Positions 1-9,436 of a DNA stretch of 64,000 nucleotides are shown here, one piece after another. The stretch is from Methylobacterium sp. J-088 (lineage in GTDB: Bacteria > Pseudomonadota > Alphaproteobacteria > Rhizobiales > Beijerinckiaceae). Numbering within the stretch: the first letter of the stretch is position 1; the number at the start of each line of letters is the position of its first letter. The stretch is from NCBI RefSeq assembly GCF_022829295.1, contig NZ_JAKSYH010000260.1, positions 1 to 64,000 on the forward strand, in the 5' to 3' direction. The position numbers and the translations under genes were made by a program. Under the pieces are notes generated by a model. The model was not told where the DNA came from, searched no databases, and saw nothing but the letters and a program-made list of their open reading frames with translations.

Positions 1-107
1 TGACCGACGAGGTGGGCTGCAACCGGCTCGGCAACCTCCGGCTGCTCCGCCCGACGGTGCGCCGCAACGAAGTCCGCGGAGGCGGCGGGATCAGCATGAG
101 TCAGCAT
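1..107 (-). CDS. N-terminus of an unidentified protein, cut by the window edge
   Basis: An open frame begins with ATG at 107 and runs leftwards off the window for 35 codons. It is preceded by a good ribosome binding site (AAAGGAG, 8 bases from the ATG). The visible residues are rich in Ala, Glu and His, with no signal peptide and no recognisable motif. The start and binding site are seen directly. The identity of the protein cannot be judged from this fragment. Confidence 0.5.
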   Translation of the reverse strand, partial: MLTHADPAASADFVAAHRRAEQPEVAEPVAAHLVG

Positions 108-1182
108 GGTCTCAGCTCCTTTGGCGAGCCCAATGGCGAACGTTAATGATTGGTTATTAGCCCGGTTGTAGCGGCTGAAGATTGCTTTGACAAGTAGGCG
201 TTATAGTCTTTTGCTAAAAATTGGTCGATTAGATTGCCAGTATATCCTATCTCCGCGCTGCAGTTGTGGGTGAACCTTTCGCAACCATGGTAAGTACTTC
301 GACTGCCGCGGACTACGTAGACCAGAGTTATTTATTGAATAAAGACGAAAACAAGTTGGCACCCGCGACGCCTGGTGTAATAAATAGACGCCCCACAAAG
401 CCCGGCAGGATTTCGTGGCCAGCCGTTAAGCAAACTGCCCGCGGCGATAAAGCCGCCTCATTGACCATGGGAGCGCATCCTCGCCCGAAGGCGTTGATGG
501 TCTGGAAACGTTCGAACGGATCGCAGGGTCTTGATGCGGCGCGCAGATGCGACACGGCATGCTGCACTGCGAAGGCGCCGGGGTCGACATTGGGGACTAT
601 CCGGTCGGCCCGCGTCTGAGTCGCCTGACGGCGCGCCTTGCCGGATCCGCCAAGCCGGGCTCTGATCCGACACCAGGGAGCTTGGACCGCAATCGAGGAA
701 AGGAACCGACCTGTCGCGTGGTCCTTCGCGGCGCCTGTCGCGCACCGGCGATCAAGGCAAAATGCTATGGCGCGGCATGATTGGCGCACCATGCAGCGGC
801 CAGACCGGGTCCGGCCCTCGCATGAGGCTCAAACAGGAACCATCCGCATTGCTTCTGCGCAGATATCACCACTCAAACAATTCCGTCGCGCATGCGATGA
901 GGATGGTGGACGAGGCCGTCGTTGGACCAACGCTCCGCACGACTCGAGCGCAAGCGTTGCTGTTGCTTTGCACCATAAGATTGGATATAAAAAATTGAAA
1001 ATCTTCATAATATAAATCTGAGCATTGGATGGATAAGTTTCTCCTGTTCCACCCATAGCTTTCCTGAAGTGACTGTCGGGACTTCTCGCAGATGACGGAT
1101 GGCGGATCGCAGCCCTCCATGATCGCGTATCCAAGTTAGCTCATCCGAGCCGTCGCCCCGAACGCCAATTGGATCGATACGC
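108..1182. other. Long spacer without a supported gene
   Basis: About 1.1 kb separates the leftward gene at the window edge from the exopolysaccharide gene at 1183. Short open frames occur on both strands, but none has a ribosome binding site, a recognisable motif or Methylobacterium-like codon use. Stretches at 130-260 and 980-1060 are clearly richer in A+T than the rest of the window, as expected for promoters or foreign DNA. No terminator or large repeat was noticed. Confidence 0.5.
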
Positions 1183-2862
1183 ATGCTGGATAAGACACAG
1201 ATCTTTACAGCCAACCAGCAGCAGGACAGTATCCGCCGCGACCGGCGGCATACCGGCCTGGAGGATCTCTTCGACTTCCTCCGCAAATGGGCTCGGATCA
1301 TCGCCGGCAGCGCCATCGTGTTCGCGATTCTGGCCTTCGTCTACGTCCAAGTGTCCCCGCCCGACTTCGTCGCGTCCGCGCAGATTCTAATCAATCCACC
1401 GCAGCCGCAACAATTGCTCAAACAGGATGCCGGCCTGATCGATCTGACGCTCAACAACTCGCAGGTCGAAAGCCAGATCGAGATCATCCGGTCCTACAGC
1501 ACGATCCTTCCGGTCGTTCAGGAGCTCAAGCTCGACACCGACAACGAACTGGCGCTGCCGAACAGATCGGACGCCGCATCGCAAAGCAACAAGCAACTGT
1601 ATGGGGTCGTTGGCCGGTTCGCCAGCCGGCTCGACGTGAAACGCGTCTCGCAATCCTATATCATTCAAGTCTCATTCAAATCTGAGAGCGCCAGTAAAGC
1701 GTCGAAAATCGTGAATGCCTTGTGCGAGGCCTACATCAAGAATCAGCTCGCGCGAAAAGTCGAAGACGCGACCCGCTCGCGGGAGTGGCTGGAACATCGC
1801 GTGCAGCAGTTGCAGGCGCAGTTGCACAAAGCTGCCCATGCAGCACAGGATTTCCGGACCGGCGTCAGCGGCCAAGAGCAAAGCACCGGGCAGCTCGATG
1901 CCGAGGTCACGCTCTCCCAGCTCGATAGCGCAACGACCACCTATCGAAAGATGTACGAATCCGCGCTCGAGAAGTTGACCGAGAACGTCCAATCGACCTC
2001 GTTCCTCGTGGCCGATGCGAATATCGTGTCTTCGGCAAGCCCGGATTTGGCCCGCGTCTTCCCGAACCCCAAGCTCGTGATTGCCGTCGCTCTGCTCGGC
2101 GGTGCGCTGTTCGGTGTCAGCATAGCAGCCCTCCTCGACTCGCTGGACACCTCGGTTCGGTCCACCGCGCAGGTCGAGGATGACTTGAACTGCCCGTGCT
2201 TCGGAAAAGTGAACCTGTCGAAGGGCGGGCGACGGCCCCTGCGCAGCAAGGCCCGACTGAAGGTCGATACGCGAACGAAGTTCTTTCTCAACCGGGTGAT
2301 GGTCGCGGTCGAAGCCGCCAACTTACAGAACGCGCGTCACACGATCGGGATCGTCGCCGTCTCCGACGGAAACGCGTCCGCGATCCTGACCAAGCAACTC
2401 GCGAACACGCTGGCCCTGTCGGGTAAGAAGACGTTGATCGTCGATGCCAGCATGTCGGCGACCAATCCCCTGACGACGCTCGCCTACGCGTCCGGCTTCG
2501 GTACGCCAATGCCGACGCGCGAAGCGGAGGGGCAGGACGACCTCGGCCGCATCGTTCCAGTCTCGTCGAATCTGTCGATCATCAAGTTGGAAGCATCGAT
2601 CGATACGGCATCGTCGTTCGGGGCCATTTCGGACAATCTCGTCTTCTCGTCCGCGGTCTCGGCCTTCGACAGCATCATCACCAACCTACCCGACCTCGAG
2701 TCGATGCCGACCTCGCTGACCCTCTTGTCGAATATGGATGCCATCATCTTGGTCGCGCATCTCGGCAAGTCGTCACAGGAGAGCTTGTCCGAAGCCGCCG
2801 ATTTCATCAGGGCCAGCGGCACCTTGTTGCTCGGCGTCGTCCTGGACGAGCCGAAGGCGTGA
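1183..2862 (+). CDS. Wzz/GumC-type polysaccharide co-polymerase with degenerate BY-kinase domain
   Basis: The 559-residue protein has the layout of an inner-membrane polysaccharide co-polymerase fused to a tyrosine-kinase-like domain. A first membrane segment lies near residues 36-56. A periplasmic Wzz-type region follows, with a heptad-rich coiled coil near 180-230, then a second membrane segment near 296-316 and a cytoplasmic domain. Such proteins set polysaccharide chain length. In the C-terminal domain a Walker A'-like strand (KTLIVDAS) and a Walker B-like strand (SIITNLPD) can be seen. The P-loop position near 386-400 reads AVSDGNASAILTKQ, without the usual GEGKT/S lysine, and there is no Tyr cluster at the C-terminus. 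The kinase half is therefore probably inactive and structural. It precedes a glycosyltransferase, which supports a role in exopolysaccharide assembly. Confidence 0.8.
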   Translation: MLDKTQIFTANQQQDSIRRDRRHTGLEDLFDFLRKWARIIAGSAIVFAILAFVYVQVSPPDFVASAQILINPPQPQQLLKQDAGLIDLTLNNSQVESQIEIIRSYSTILPVVQELKLDTDNELALPNRSDAASQSNKQLYGVVGRFASRLDVKRVSQSYIIQVSFKSESASKASKIVNALCEAYIKNQLARKVEDATRSREWLEHRVQQLQAQLHKAAHAAQDFRTGVSGQEQSTGQLDAEVTLSQLDSATTTYRKMYESALEKLTENVQSTSFLVADANIVSSASPDLARVFPNPKLVIAVALLGGALFGVSIAALLDSLDTSVRSTAQVEDDLNCPCFGKVNLSKGGRRPLRSKARLKVDTRTKFFLNRVMVAVEAANLQNARHTIGIVAVSDGNASAILTKQLANTLALSGKKTLIVDASMSATNPLTTLAYASGFGTPMPTREAEGQDDLGRIVPVSSNLSIIKLEASIDTASSFGAISDNLVFSSAVSAFDSIITNLPDLESMPTSLTLLSNMDAIILVAHLGKSSQESLSEAADFIRASGTLLLGVVLDEPKA

Positions 2863-3005
2863 CCGTCACGGCGCGACTTTAGCGGCGTCGTAACGGGGGC
2901 GCTGACCGCCGTGCCTCCGCCGGAAGGCCGCGGTATGATCGACGCTGGCCGTCGGAATTTGCCCCACACACCCCACGCCTCCGTTAAAACGCGAGACCCG
3001 ATCAG

Positions 3006-3890
3006 ATGTCCGCCACAGCGCCTCCATTGCTCCATCTCATGTGCGCGGCCGATCGCAACTATGGCGCCTATGCGGGTCTGGTGATGCAATCCGCCATGGC
3101 GGTGACCCGAAAGGGCCGCATCCATTTTCATCTGCTGTCCGATGACGTGGCACCGGACGACATCGAAAAATGCAGCCTGGCCGCCCGGAAGGCCGGACAC
3201 GAATTCACGAACTATGAAGTCTCATCAAAGCTGGATAATTTGCCCAAAGAATTGCGGATGGCAAATCATCTTAGCAGGGCAGCCTATTCCCGGCTGCTCT
3301 TCTCAGACCTGCTTCCGACCAACATTCATCGCATCATTTATCTCGATTGCGACATCGTCTGCCAGCAGGATCTGACCGAGCTGTGGAACTTCGGCGACGG
3401 TTTGAAGACCATTGCCGCGGTGAGAGACCCCTGGCTCGATCCCGATGCTGAACTCAAATCCTCGCTGGGCTTGGCACCGCGCGATGTCTATTTCAATTCC
3501 GGTGTGCTGCTCATCAATGTAAAAGCTTGGCGAGCGGACAATACCGAGGACCGCCTCCGGGATTTTGTCCTGAAGCGGCGAGACATCAAGCATGCCGATC
3601 AGGATACATTGAATGCGGTGCTCTCATCCGGCCTGACGGAACTGCCGGAACAATGGAACATGATGATCAACCATCCGCGCCGTGATGAGGAAGGGCGCCT
3701 GCGGCAGAGCGCCGGCATCCTCCACTACGTCGGTGGCTTCAAGCCATGGCATTTTGGCTATCGTCTGCTTCACCCGGGAAAGGGCCGGCCCTACGCATCG
3801 ATCAAGCGGCGCTCACCCTGGGCGGCCAAACTTCCCGATTTCCAGTCACGCCGGGTGACGAGGAAGTTTCGGTCCCTGGTGCAGCACTGA
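3006..3890 (+). CDS. Glycosyltransferase family 8 protein
   Basis: This 294-residue cytoplasmic enzyme shows GT8 hallmarks: a metal-binding DxD (YLDCDIV, Asp114 and Asp116), the YFNSGVLLIN segment, HADQDTLN, and the C-terminal HYVGGFKPW motif that closes over the nucleotide sugar in LgtC/GlgA-like enzymes. GT8 enzymes are retaining transferases that usually use UDP-glucose or UDP-galactose. The gene lies 143 bases after the Wzz-like gene, so it probably adds a hexose to the same polysaccharide. Its codon use includes more A/T-ending codons than the housekeeping genes further right, consistent with acquisition by transfer. The acceptor cannot be predicted. Confidence 0.88.
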   Translation: MSATAPPLLHLMCAADRNYGAYAGLVMQSAMAVTRKGRIHFHLLSDDVAPDDIEKCSLAARKAGHEFTNYEVSSKLDNLPKELRMANHLSRAAYSRLLFSDLLPTNIHRIIYLDCDIVCQQDLTELWNFGDGLKTIAAVRDPWLDPDAELKSSLGLAPRDVYFNSGVLLINVKAWRADNTEDRLRDFVLKRRDIKHADQDTLNAVLSSGLTELPEQWNMMINHPRRDEEGRLRQSAGILHYVGGFKPWHFGYRLLHPGKGRPYASIKRRSPWAAKLPDFQSRRVTRKFRSLVQH

Positions 3891-3895
3891 CCCCG

Positions 3896-4213
3896 ATGCG
3901 GGAGGTAGGCTTGAGAGCGATCATTCCACCGGCTGTATTGCTTCTCGCCTTTGTGCTTCCGTCGGGCCCATGCGCTGCGGCCGACGATGCCCAGACGGAA
4001 TGCGCGGATCTGATCAGCGGTCTGAGGATAAAAGCTGGCTCCGACTACGACGCGATTGCCGGCAAATTGAGAACGAAGGGTTGGCACCAAACCTTTTCCA
4101 CGACGCAAAATATCGGCGTCTGGACGAAGGGTGGGCATGCCATTTCGGTGACGCTCAATGTTGGCTCGGGGACCTCGCCCACGACCACGGGCGCTGTCCG
4201 ATGCAGACATTGA
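3896..4213 (+). CDS. Small secreted protein of unknown function
   Basis: The ATG at 3896, five bases after the GT8 stop, gives 105 residues. The N-terminus is a typical Sec signal (MREVGLRAIIPPAVLLLAF, then a likely cut after CAAA near residue 27), so the mature protein is periplasmic and about 78 residues long. It has a Cys near the mature N-terminus and another near the C-terminus. The mature part resembles small alpha/beta domains of the BamE/SmpA size class, but no motif fixes a family. Tight spacing to the glycosyltransferase suggests co-expression. An upstream in-frame extension would overlap the GT8 gene and is not favoured. Confidence 0.6.
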   Translation: MREVGLRAIIPPAVLLLAFVLPSGPCAAADDAQTECADLISGLRIKAGSDYDAIAGKLRTKGWHQTFSTTQNIGVWTKGGHAISVTLNVGSGTSPTTTGAVRCRH

Positions 4214-4273
4214 CCGTCAAGCTCTGTCAAAACGCTATAGTTCGGCGGTATGCCTCCGTGTCGATTCCCATCG

Positions 4274-5227
4274 CTACTTCGGCAAGACATACTTCGCGAT
4301 AGGCGGCAGACTCTCGCGCCATTGCGCGCTCTGGCGCTGGTAGTCGCTCAAGCGATCCGGCGCGAATTCCAAATCTTCGAGCGCGACCACGGGCTTTCCA
4401 CAGAAGTAGGGGCGCCGGGGAGGACGGGGATAGTAATTGAAGAAGATCGCCGTCCGGTTCTGCCCCGTGGCCGGTTTCCCACGATGGTAATAGCGCGCGG
4501 TATCGCAGAAAATAACGCTGCCGCTCGGTCCCGTGCAAGTGACGATTTCATCCGCATCGATCGTGCGTCCGATGACGCGTTCCAACTTTTCGTGGCGCGC
4601 TGGGCGTGTATAGGGCTGAGCCCCCTTGTAGAGCCGATGACGGATCATTTCGAACGGGCCGCCATCGACATCGACATCGTTCAGATAGACCGCGACTTTC
4701 ACGATACTCTCGTCCTCGCCATCCAGGTGCCAGACGCGTGCGCCACGCTCGCATCCATCGGCGAGCGTGTAAAAGAAATTGAATCCCCCGAAGGCGACGG
4801 GCAACCCTAAGTAATTTTCGACGATTCTGAGCAGTCGCTCATTCAAACCGAACAGATAAATCTCCGCCCGATCCACGAGTTCGGACTTGTCGGCCTGGAT
4901 TAAAAATGGGTCATCTACGTGCGTGGGACCCGCCGCCAAACGTGTCTCGATATCGTCGCGGACTTCGTGCGCCTGCGACAGCATCTGCTCAGCCCCGAAG
5001 AGGTTTAAATCCTCCAATCGTGTCTGGTATACGCCCACCTCGCACAGAGACGTCACGATTTTCTGATCGGCTTCACTCAGTGCGGCCGGTGCTGCCAATC
5101 GCTCAGCACGCAGATTATTGTAGTAACTCTCCACATTTCTTCGCGCCAGATCGGTTGACATGAATTCGTGCACCGCATTTCGCGCAATACTTTCCAGCTT
5201 TCGACGGACACGTTTGGCGATGTACAT
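4274..5227 (-). CDS. Phytanoyl-CoA dioxygenase-like (PhyH) Fe(II)/2-oxoglutarate oxygenase
   Basis: The 317-residue protein carries the double-stranded beta-helix signature of Fe(II)/2-oxoglutarate dioxygenases. It has HxD in VWHLDGED (His167, Asp169), a distal metal His in ARYYHRGKP (His248) and the 2-oxoglutarate Arg in QNRTAIFF (Arg258). PhyH-family enzymes hydroxylate small molecules, often lipid or sugar-linked substrates. The gene is convergent with the GT8 operon and sits between polysaccharide genes, so modification of a glycan or glycolipid precursor is a reasonable guess only. The ATG at 5227 is chosen because an AGAGGG site lies upstream; a TTG twelve codons earlier is less likely. 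Confidence 0.75.
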   Translation of the reverse strand: MYIAKRVRRKLESIARNAVHEFMSTDLARRNVESYYNNLRAERLAAPAALSEADQKIVTSLCEVGVYQTRLEDLNLFGAEQMLSQAHEVRDDIETRLAAGPTHVDDPFLIQADKSELVDRAEIYLFGLNERLLRIVENYLGLPVAFGGFNFFYTLADGCERGARVWHLDGEDESIVKVAVYLNDVDVDGGPFEMIRHRLYKGAQPYTRPARHEKLERVIGRTIDADEIVTCTGPSGSVIFCDTARYYHRGKPATGQNRTAIFFNYYPRPPRRPYFCGKPVVALEDLEFAPDRLSDYQRQSAQWRESLPPIAKYVLPK

Positions 5228-6076
5228 TCTGGCAGGCCCTCTCGCTGCCCGGCAGCCATGCAAAGCTTATGCCCAGGACTGGTCGTAACTCGCGGAATAT
5301 ATAAGCGAATCGTCCGAATAAATACATGATTCGCCTGTTTAATAGCTTTAAACACCCAATCGTGAAATCTTGTCAAGAAATTTAGCGCGGGATTCCGACT
5401 GGTCGCGTTATCTGAGCTAGCGAAAATCACAATCGTATTTCCAGAGCACGTATAGACATACCGTAACTGGATGAAACACCTGCAAAAGCCCTATAGCTGC
5501 AGTTGAGTCACTGTCTCAAGTATATCCTGCCATTCCGTGACGCGCGAGTTCGTCGTGTATCAGCCTCATGTCATGGCGGCAGGACGGTCAAGTCCTCTGT
5601 CCAAGCCCGCACGAGGCTTCGCCGACGCGGCGATCACTGTTCAGCTTACCCCATGCACCGGATCGCAGCGTGTTTCGAGGCGACGTCATGATCCAACCCG
5701 TGTCACATCCAAGGACCGGCGCGAGGCGTGCCGCGGCCGAACGGAAGCGCGTCCTTTCCGCACGATGGCTTCGGCATCGCGTATGCGCGCCCCGCAGGCA
5801 TGACGGTAGCGAGTTCGATCTACGGCCCGCACCCGTCCGAACGCATCAATCGAACGTTGCCGTGTTTGGTTGCCCAGGGCAGCGGCCGCGAGCGGGATCC
5901 CGGCGGGTCTCCGTCAGCGGCAAAACGTTCCGTATCGCTCTTCATGGAATTGCGAAATGGAAGCAGTGATCATGGCTCGTCGTCGCATATTATTACTGAG
6001 GCAAAGAGCAGTTTGACGACCTTCGACTAGAGCACTATGTATCGCGAGATAGTGATTGGATCTGCTAGGCATACGC
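5228..6076. other. Non-coding divergent spacer between PhyH-like and GH-like genes
   Basis: This 850-base gap lies between two divergently transcribed genes and must hold both promoters. The part nearest the PhyH-like gene (about 5290-5500) is A+T-rich for this genome. Overlapping open frames at 5500-6030 use improbable codons and lack binding sites, so they are not called. No known riboswitch or operator was recognised. Confidence 0.5.
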
Positions 6077-7411
6077 ATGCGTTTTCGCTTCTATTCGATC
6101 TTGGCAAGCGTGTCGGTTCTCACGGCAGGCAGTGTGGCGCTGGCCCAGCGCGAGCCGCGATCCTCCATGATCAAGCTCGCCCAGAATATGTCGGGGGCAA
6201 CCCCGGTGGCCAACGTGTCGGGAATCGGGACGAAGGCGGTCCGCGGTCAGGACTTTATCAACACGGTAGGTGTAAATACCCACATCCCCTATACCGATAG
6301 CAGCTATGCGGACATCGACAAGGTGCTTGAAGCGCTCCGATATCTCGGCGTCGGCAACCTGCGCGATGCAGTCCCGGATCCATCGCTGGCCGGAGGCGGA
6401 GGATCGCATTTCGGACCCTTTGCGACCGCCGGTTTCAAATTCGATTTCGTCGTCGCGTCCAACCTGCCGCTGACGAAGACCCTGTCCCTCCTCGACGATT
6501 TCGCCAGGATCCACCCACGCGCGATCACGTCCGTCGAAGGCCCCAATGAGGTCAACAACTGGCCCGTCACCTATAACGGACAAACGGGGCCTAATGCGGC
6601 AATCGAATATCAGAACGATCTCTACAAGGGCGTCAAAGCCAGCCCGTCGCTCGACAACGTGCCGGTTTACAATTTGACATCCTGGCCGGAATTGTTCGGC
6701 CAGTCCGACGTCTACAATGCGCACATCTACCCGCCGAAAGGCGAGCAGCCGGGCGTGCATGTCAAGAACGTTGTGGATCAGGCCAATCGCCTGGATCCGA
6801 AGCGCGCGGCTGCCATCACCGAGGTCGGGTACTACACGCTCCCGGGCAAGGGCACATGGGGTGGGGTCGATGAGCCGACCCAGGCGAAGCTGTTGCTCAA
6901 CCTGATTCTCGATGCCGTCGATACGGGCGTCGCGAAGGTCTATCTGTATCAGCTCCTGGACGCTTACCCTGATCCGGCGTCGAGCGAGATGGAGAAGCAT
7001 TTCGGCCTGTTCGATATCGGCTATCGCCCCAAGCCGGCGGCTACTGCGATCCGCAATCTCATCCAAACGGTATCTGCGAAGGGTCGCGGGGGCGCCGCAG
7101 GCGACACGGAGTTGCCGAAGCTGACGGTGTCTTCGGGTGAACTCGAGATCAAACACCTCCTCGTCGAGGGTGATGGTGGTCTGGCGACCCTCATCCTGTG
7201 GGATGAGAGGCCGATCTGGGACAGCGAGAAGAACACGCCTCTGACAGTGACGCCCGTCACCGTGACGGTGGACAGCGAAGCGGATCTGCCCGCGACGAAG
7301 ATCTTCGATCCGACCGCAGGTGCCGAGCCTGTTCAGACGCTCGATAACGCCAGGTCGGTGAAGGTCCCTTTGCAGGGGTATCCGAAACTGATCCAGTTCC
7401 GGACCCGGTAG
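6077..7411 (+). CDS. Secreted glycoside-hydrolase-fold (clan GH-A like) protein
   Basis: From the ATG at 6077 the product is 444 residues with a Sec signal ending near ALAQ (residues 21-24). The body looks like a TIM-barrel glycosidase of clan GH-A. An Asn-Glu pair in VEGPNEVNN (Glu158) fits the acid/base, and AITEVGYYT (Glu249) fits the nucleophile on a later strand; NAHIYPP supplies a typical substrate-cleft His/Tyr. A beta-rich tail (about 350-444) follows. Related secreted proteins are common near alphaproteobacterial exopolysaccharide genes and may trim or release the polymer. GH39 or GH5-like assignment would need a profile search. A TTG seven codons upstream is an alternative start. 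Confidence 0.65.
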   Translation: MRFRFYSILASVSVLTAGSVALAQREPRSSMIKLAQNMSGATPVANVSGIGTKAVRGQDFINTVGVNTHIPYTDSSYADIDKVLEALRYLGVGNLRDAVPDPSLAGGGGSHFGPFATAGFKFDFVVASNLPLTKTLSLLDDFARIHPRAITSVEGPNEVNNWPVTYNGQTGPNAAIEYQNDLYKGVKASPSLDNVPVYNLTSWPELFGQSDVYNAHIYPPKGEQPGVHVKNVVDQANRLDPKRAAAITEVGYYTLPGKGTWGGVDEPTQAKLLLNLILDAVDTGVAKVYLYQLLDAYPDPASSEMEKHFGLFDIGYRPKPAATAIRNLIQTVSAKGRGGAAGDTELPKLTVSSGELEIKHLLVEGDGGLATLILWDERPIWDSEKNTPLTVTPVTVTVDSEADLPATKIFDPTAGAEPVQTLDNARSVKVPLQGYPKLIQFRTR

Positions 7412-7626
7412 CTCGCGCGCCATCGTGACACGACGTTCGGAACAGAACCTGCCCGGCCGGCGTGGGCGCTTCCCACGCGGCTGGGCGATGAGGCGCTGCT
7501 GCGGGAACGGAGGTGGCATGAGCTGGGCGGTCCGAAGACGCCTTCCGCGCTTCAGACCGTGACGCCGGATCGGGCCGCGACGGCACCTGTCGAGGGTCCA
7601 CAGCCCGTGGGCTGAGACGCCCACCC

Positions 7627-8328
7627 TCAGAGGCGATATTTGCCGTTGCGCTTCACGAGCACGCGGGTTCCGACGGGTACGCGTTCGTAGAGGTCGGCGA
7701 TGTCCTCGTTCAGCATCCGGACGCATCCCGACGAGAGTTGCTCCCCGATGCTCCACGGCTCGTTGGTCCCGTGGATCCGGAACAGGATGTCGCGGTTGCC
7801 CTGGTAGAGGTACAGGGCACGGGCACCGAGCGGATTGTCGAGGCCGCCTTTGCGGGTCCGCGGCAGATCGGGATTGAGCGCAACCATGGTGGTGGTCGGG
7901 CTCCAATTGGGCCAGACGCCCTTGCGGCCGACCCGGGCTTCGCCCTTCCAGGAGAAGCCGGCCTTCCCGACGCCGACCCCGTACTGCATCGCGGTGCCAT
8001 CCGCCTGCACCAGCATGAGCTGCCGCTTGTCGATGTCGACGACGATCGTCCCCGGTTGCTCCGGTCCGTTGTAGCTGACCTGTTGGCGGCGGTACTTCGG
8101 ATCCAGGCGGTCCGTGTCGACCAGGGGAATGTCGAAGGGTTTGTCGGGCTTGGCCCCGACGTACCAAGCCGCCTCGTCATCCTGCGCGACCTGCATGGAC
8201 CTGGTCTGGCAGGCGGCCAGCGGCGCGATCGCAACGAGGGCGAGCATAACCCGCGAGAGGGTCGCCCCGAACCTCGGTATCGGGCGTTGATCGGCGTTCA
8301 TCAGGTGCGTCATGCGGTGTCCGATCAT
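7627..8328 (-). CDS. L,D-transpeptidase (YkuD domain) lipoprotein
   Basis: The protein has 233 residues with a lipobox LAAC (Cys40), so it is probably a periplasmic lipoprotein. The YkuD catalytic signature is clear: FRIHGTNEP (His about 186) followed by SSGCVRMLN (Cys about 200). Such enzymes form 3-3 cross-links in peptidoglycan or attach proteins to it. Downstream of the signal lies the family's usual PPGTIVVDI-like strand (here EQPGTIVVDI). Several in-frame ATGs (8328, 8313, 8301) are possible starts. The one at 8301 gives the most typical lipoprotein signal, but no strong binding site decides. The gene faces away from the VOC gene. Confidence 0.9.
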   Translation of the reverse strand: MIGHRMTHLMNADQRPIPRFGATLSRVMLALVAIAPLAACQTRSMQVAQDDEAAWYVGAKPDKPFDIPLVDTDRLDPKYRRQQVSYNGPEQPGTIVVDIDKRQLMLVQADGTAMQYGVGVGKAGFSWKGEARVGRKGVWPNWSPTTTMVALNPDLPRTRKGGLDNPLGARALYLYQGNRDILFRIHGTNEPWSIGEQLSSGCVRMLNEDIADLYERVPVGTRVLVKRNGKYRL

Positions 8329-8471
8329 CCGGACATGCGTATCGTCATCCCGCCCGTGACGATGTAGCTTTTCCGCCGCAGCAAGCCCGGGCCGGGCGCC
8401 TCACGCAGCCACGATTGCGCCCTAATTCAGATTGGCAGCCCAGCGCTGCTGAGGCCCGCGCGGAGCGAACG

Positions 8472-8915
8472 ATGCCTGAAACCGAGACACTTCCCGTTGA
8501 GGCGGCCGTCGCAGCCGCCGGATCGCTCAGCCCCGCGATCCACCTCGACCATTGCGTGATCCACGTAAGCGACTGGGCCCGGTCGAACGCCTTCTACCGC
8601 GACGTCGTGGGCGCCGAGATCATCGAGCGGAGCGGCGGCTACGCGTATCGGTTCGGCGGCGTGCAGCTCAATTGCCACGGACCCGGCGTCAACCCGAAGA
8701 TGGTGGCGGCACAACCGGTTAGGCCGGGCAACAGCGATCTCTGCTTCCGATGGTCCGGGGCGATCACGGACGCGATCGCGCATCTGGAAACGCTGGGCGT
8801 GCCGGTGGAACTCGGCCCCGTGGACACGTTCGGAGCGGCCGGGGCCGGCGTCAGTGTCTATTTCCGGGATCCGGACGGGTCTCTCCTGGAGTTCATCACC
8901 TATCCGGCGCCGTGA
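8472..8915 (+). CDS. VOC-family (glyoxalase/bleomycin-resistance fold) protein
   Basis: This 147-residue protein has the two beta-alpha-beta-beta-beta modules of the vicinal oxygen chelate superfamily. An N-terminal metal-ligand region HLDHCVIHVSDW and the closing FRDPDGSLLEFITYP, with its metal-binding Glu, are visible. Members include glyoxalases, extradiol dioxygenases and antibiotic-binding proteins; the substrate here is unknown. The ATG at 8472 is favoured because GGAG lies six bases upstream. It converges with the cyclic-nucleotide-binding gene, 16 bases apart. Confidence 0.85.
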   Translation: MPETETLPVEAAVAAAGSLSPAIHLDHCVIHVSDWARSNAFYRDVVGAEIIERSGGYAYRFGGVQLNCHGPGVNPKMVAAQPVRPGNSDLCFRWSGAITDAIAHLETLGVPVELGPVDTFGAAGAGVSVYFRDPDGSLLEFITYPAP

Positions 8916-8931
8916 TGATGCGGAGAGTCGC

Positions 8932-9375
8932 TCAGCCGCGGCTCTCGGCGAGGGCCTGGTTGGTCTGTTCCAGCCGCAAGGCGAGCACGCGCATCAGGGC
9001 GATACTGATCTGTGGAAACTGTGCCAGTAATTCGAGGAACACGCCGCGGTCGATGCGCAGGGCGGTCACTGCTGTTTCCGCCGTGACCGTGGCCGATCGG
9101 GGTTGCTCGGCGAGGATGCCCATCTCGCCCACCAGGGCGTCCTGGCCGAGCAGCGCCAACCGGACCGGACCGGCCGGACCATCGATGCTGACCTCCGCAT
9201 TCCCCTTGAGGATCACGTAGGCCGCATCCGCCACATCGCCCCGGGCGAAGAAGCGTTGCCCGGGCTCAAAATGCACGCGCTCGCTGGTGAAGGCCAGGAG
9301 CTTCAGGCGCGCCGGCTCCACCTCGCGGAACAGCGGCACCTGCTTCAGGGAGGAAACCTCTGTGTCGAGGGTCAT
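8932..9375 (-). CDS. Cyclic-nucleotide-binding domain protein
   Basis: A single CRP-type beta-roll domain fills the 147-residue protein: FEPGQRFFARGDVADAAYVI, then GQDALVGEMGILAEQPRSAT containing the phosphate-binding cassette (GEMG...PRSAT). There is no DNA-binding helix-turn-helix, so it is a cytoplasmic cNMP sensor or a partner subunit and not a CRP transcription factor. The ATG at 9375 has GGAG eight bases upstream and is preferred to upstream alternatives. It is divergent from the SCO-like gene, with a 61-base shared promoter region. Confidence 0.85.
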   Translation of the reverse strand: MTLDTEVSSLKQVPLFREVEPARLKLLAFTSERVHFEPGQRFFARGDVADAAYVILKGNAEVSIDGPAGPVRLALLGQDALVGEMGILAEQPRSATVTAETAVTALRIDRGVFLELLAQFPQISIALMRVLALRLEQTNQALAESRG

Positions 9376-9436
9376 ACCGGGGCTCCGCGGCGGCTCTGAA
9401 GCCCAGGACGGTGGGACCGGACGGGCTCGCCCATCC

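Noticed and set aside
328..792. Minus-strand frame of 154 codons in the left spacer
   Set aside because: No binding site, no recognisable motif, and overlapping frames of equal quality on the other strand.
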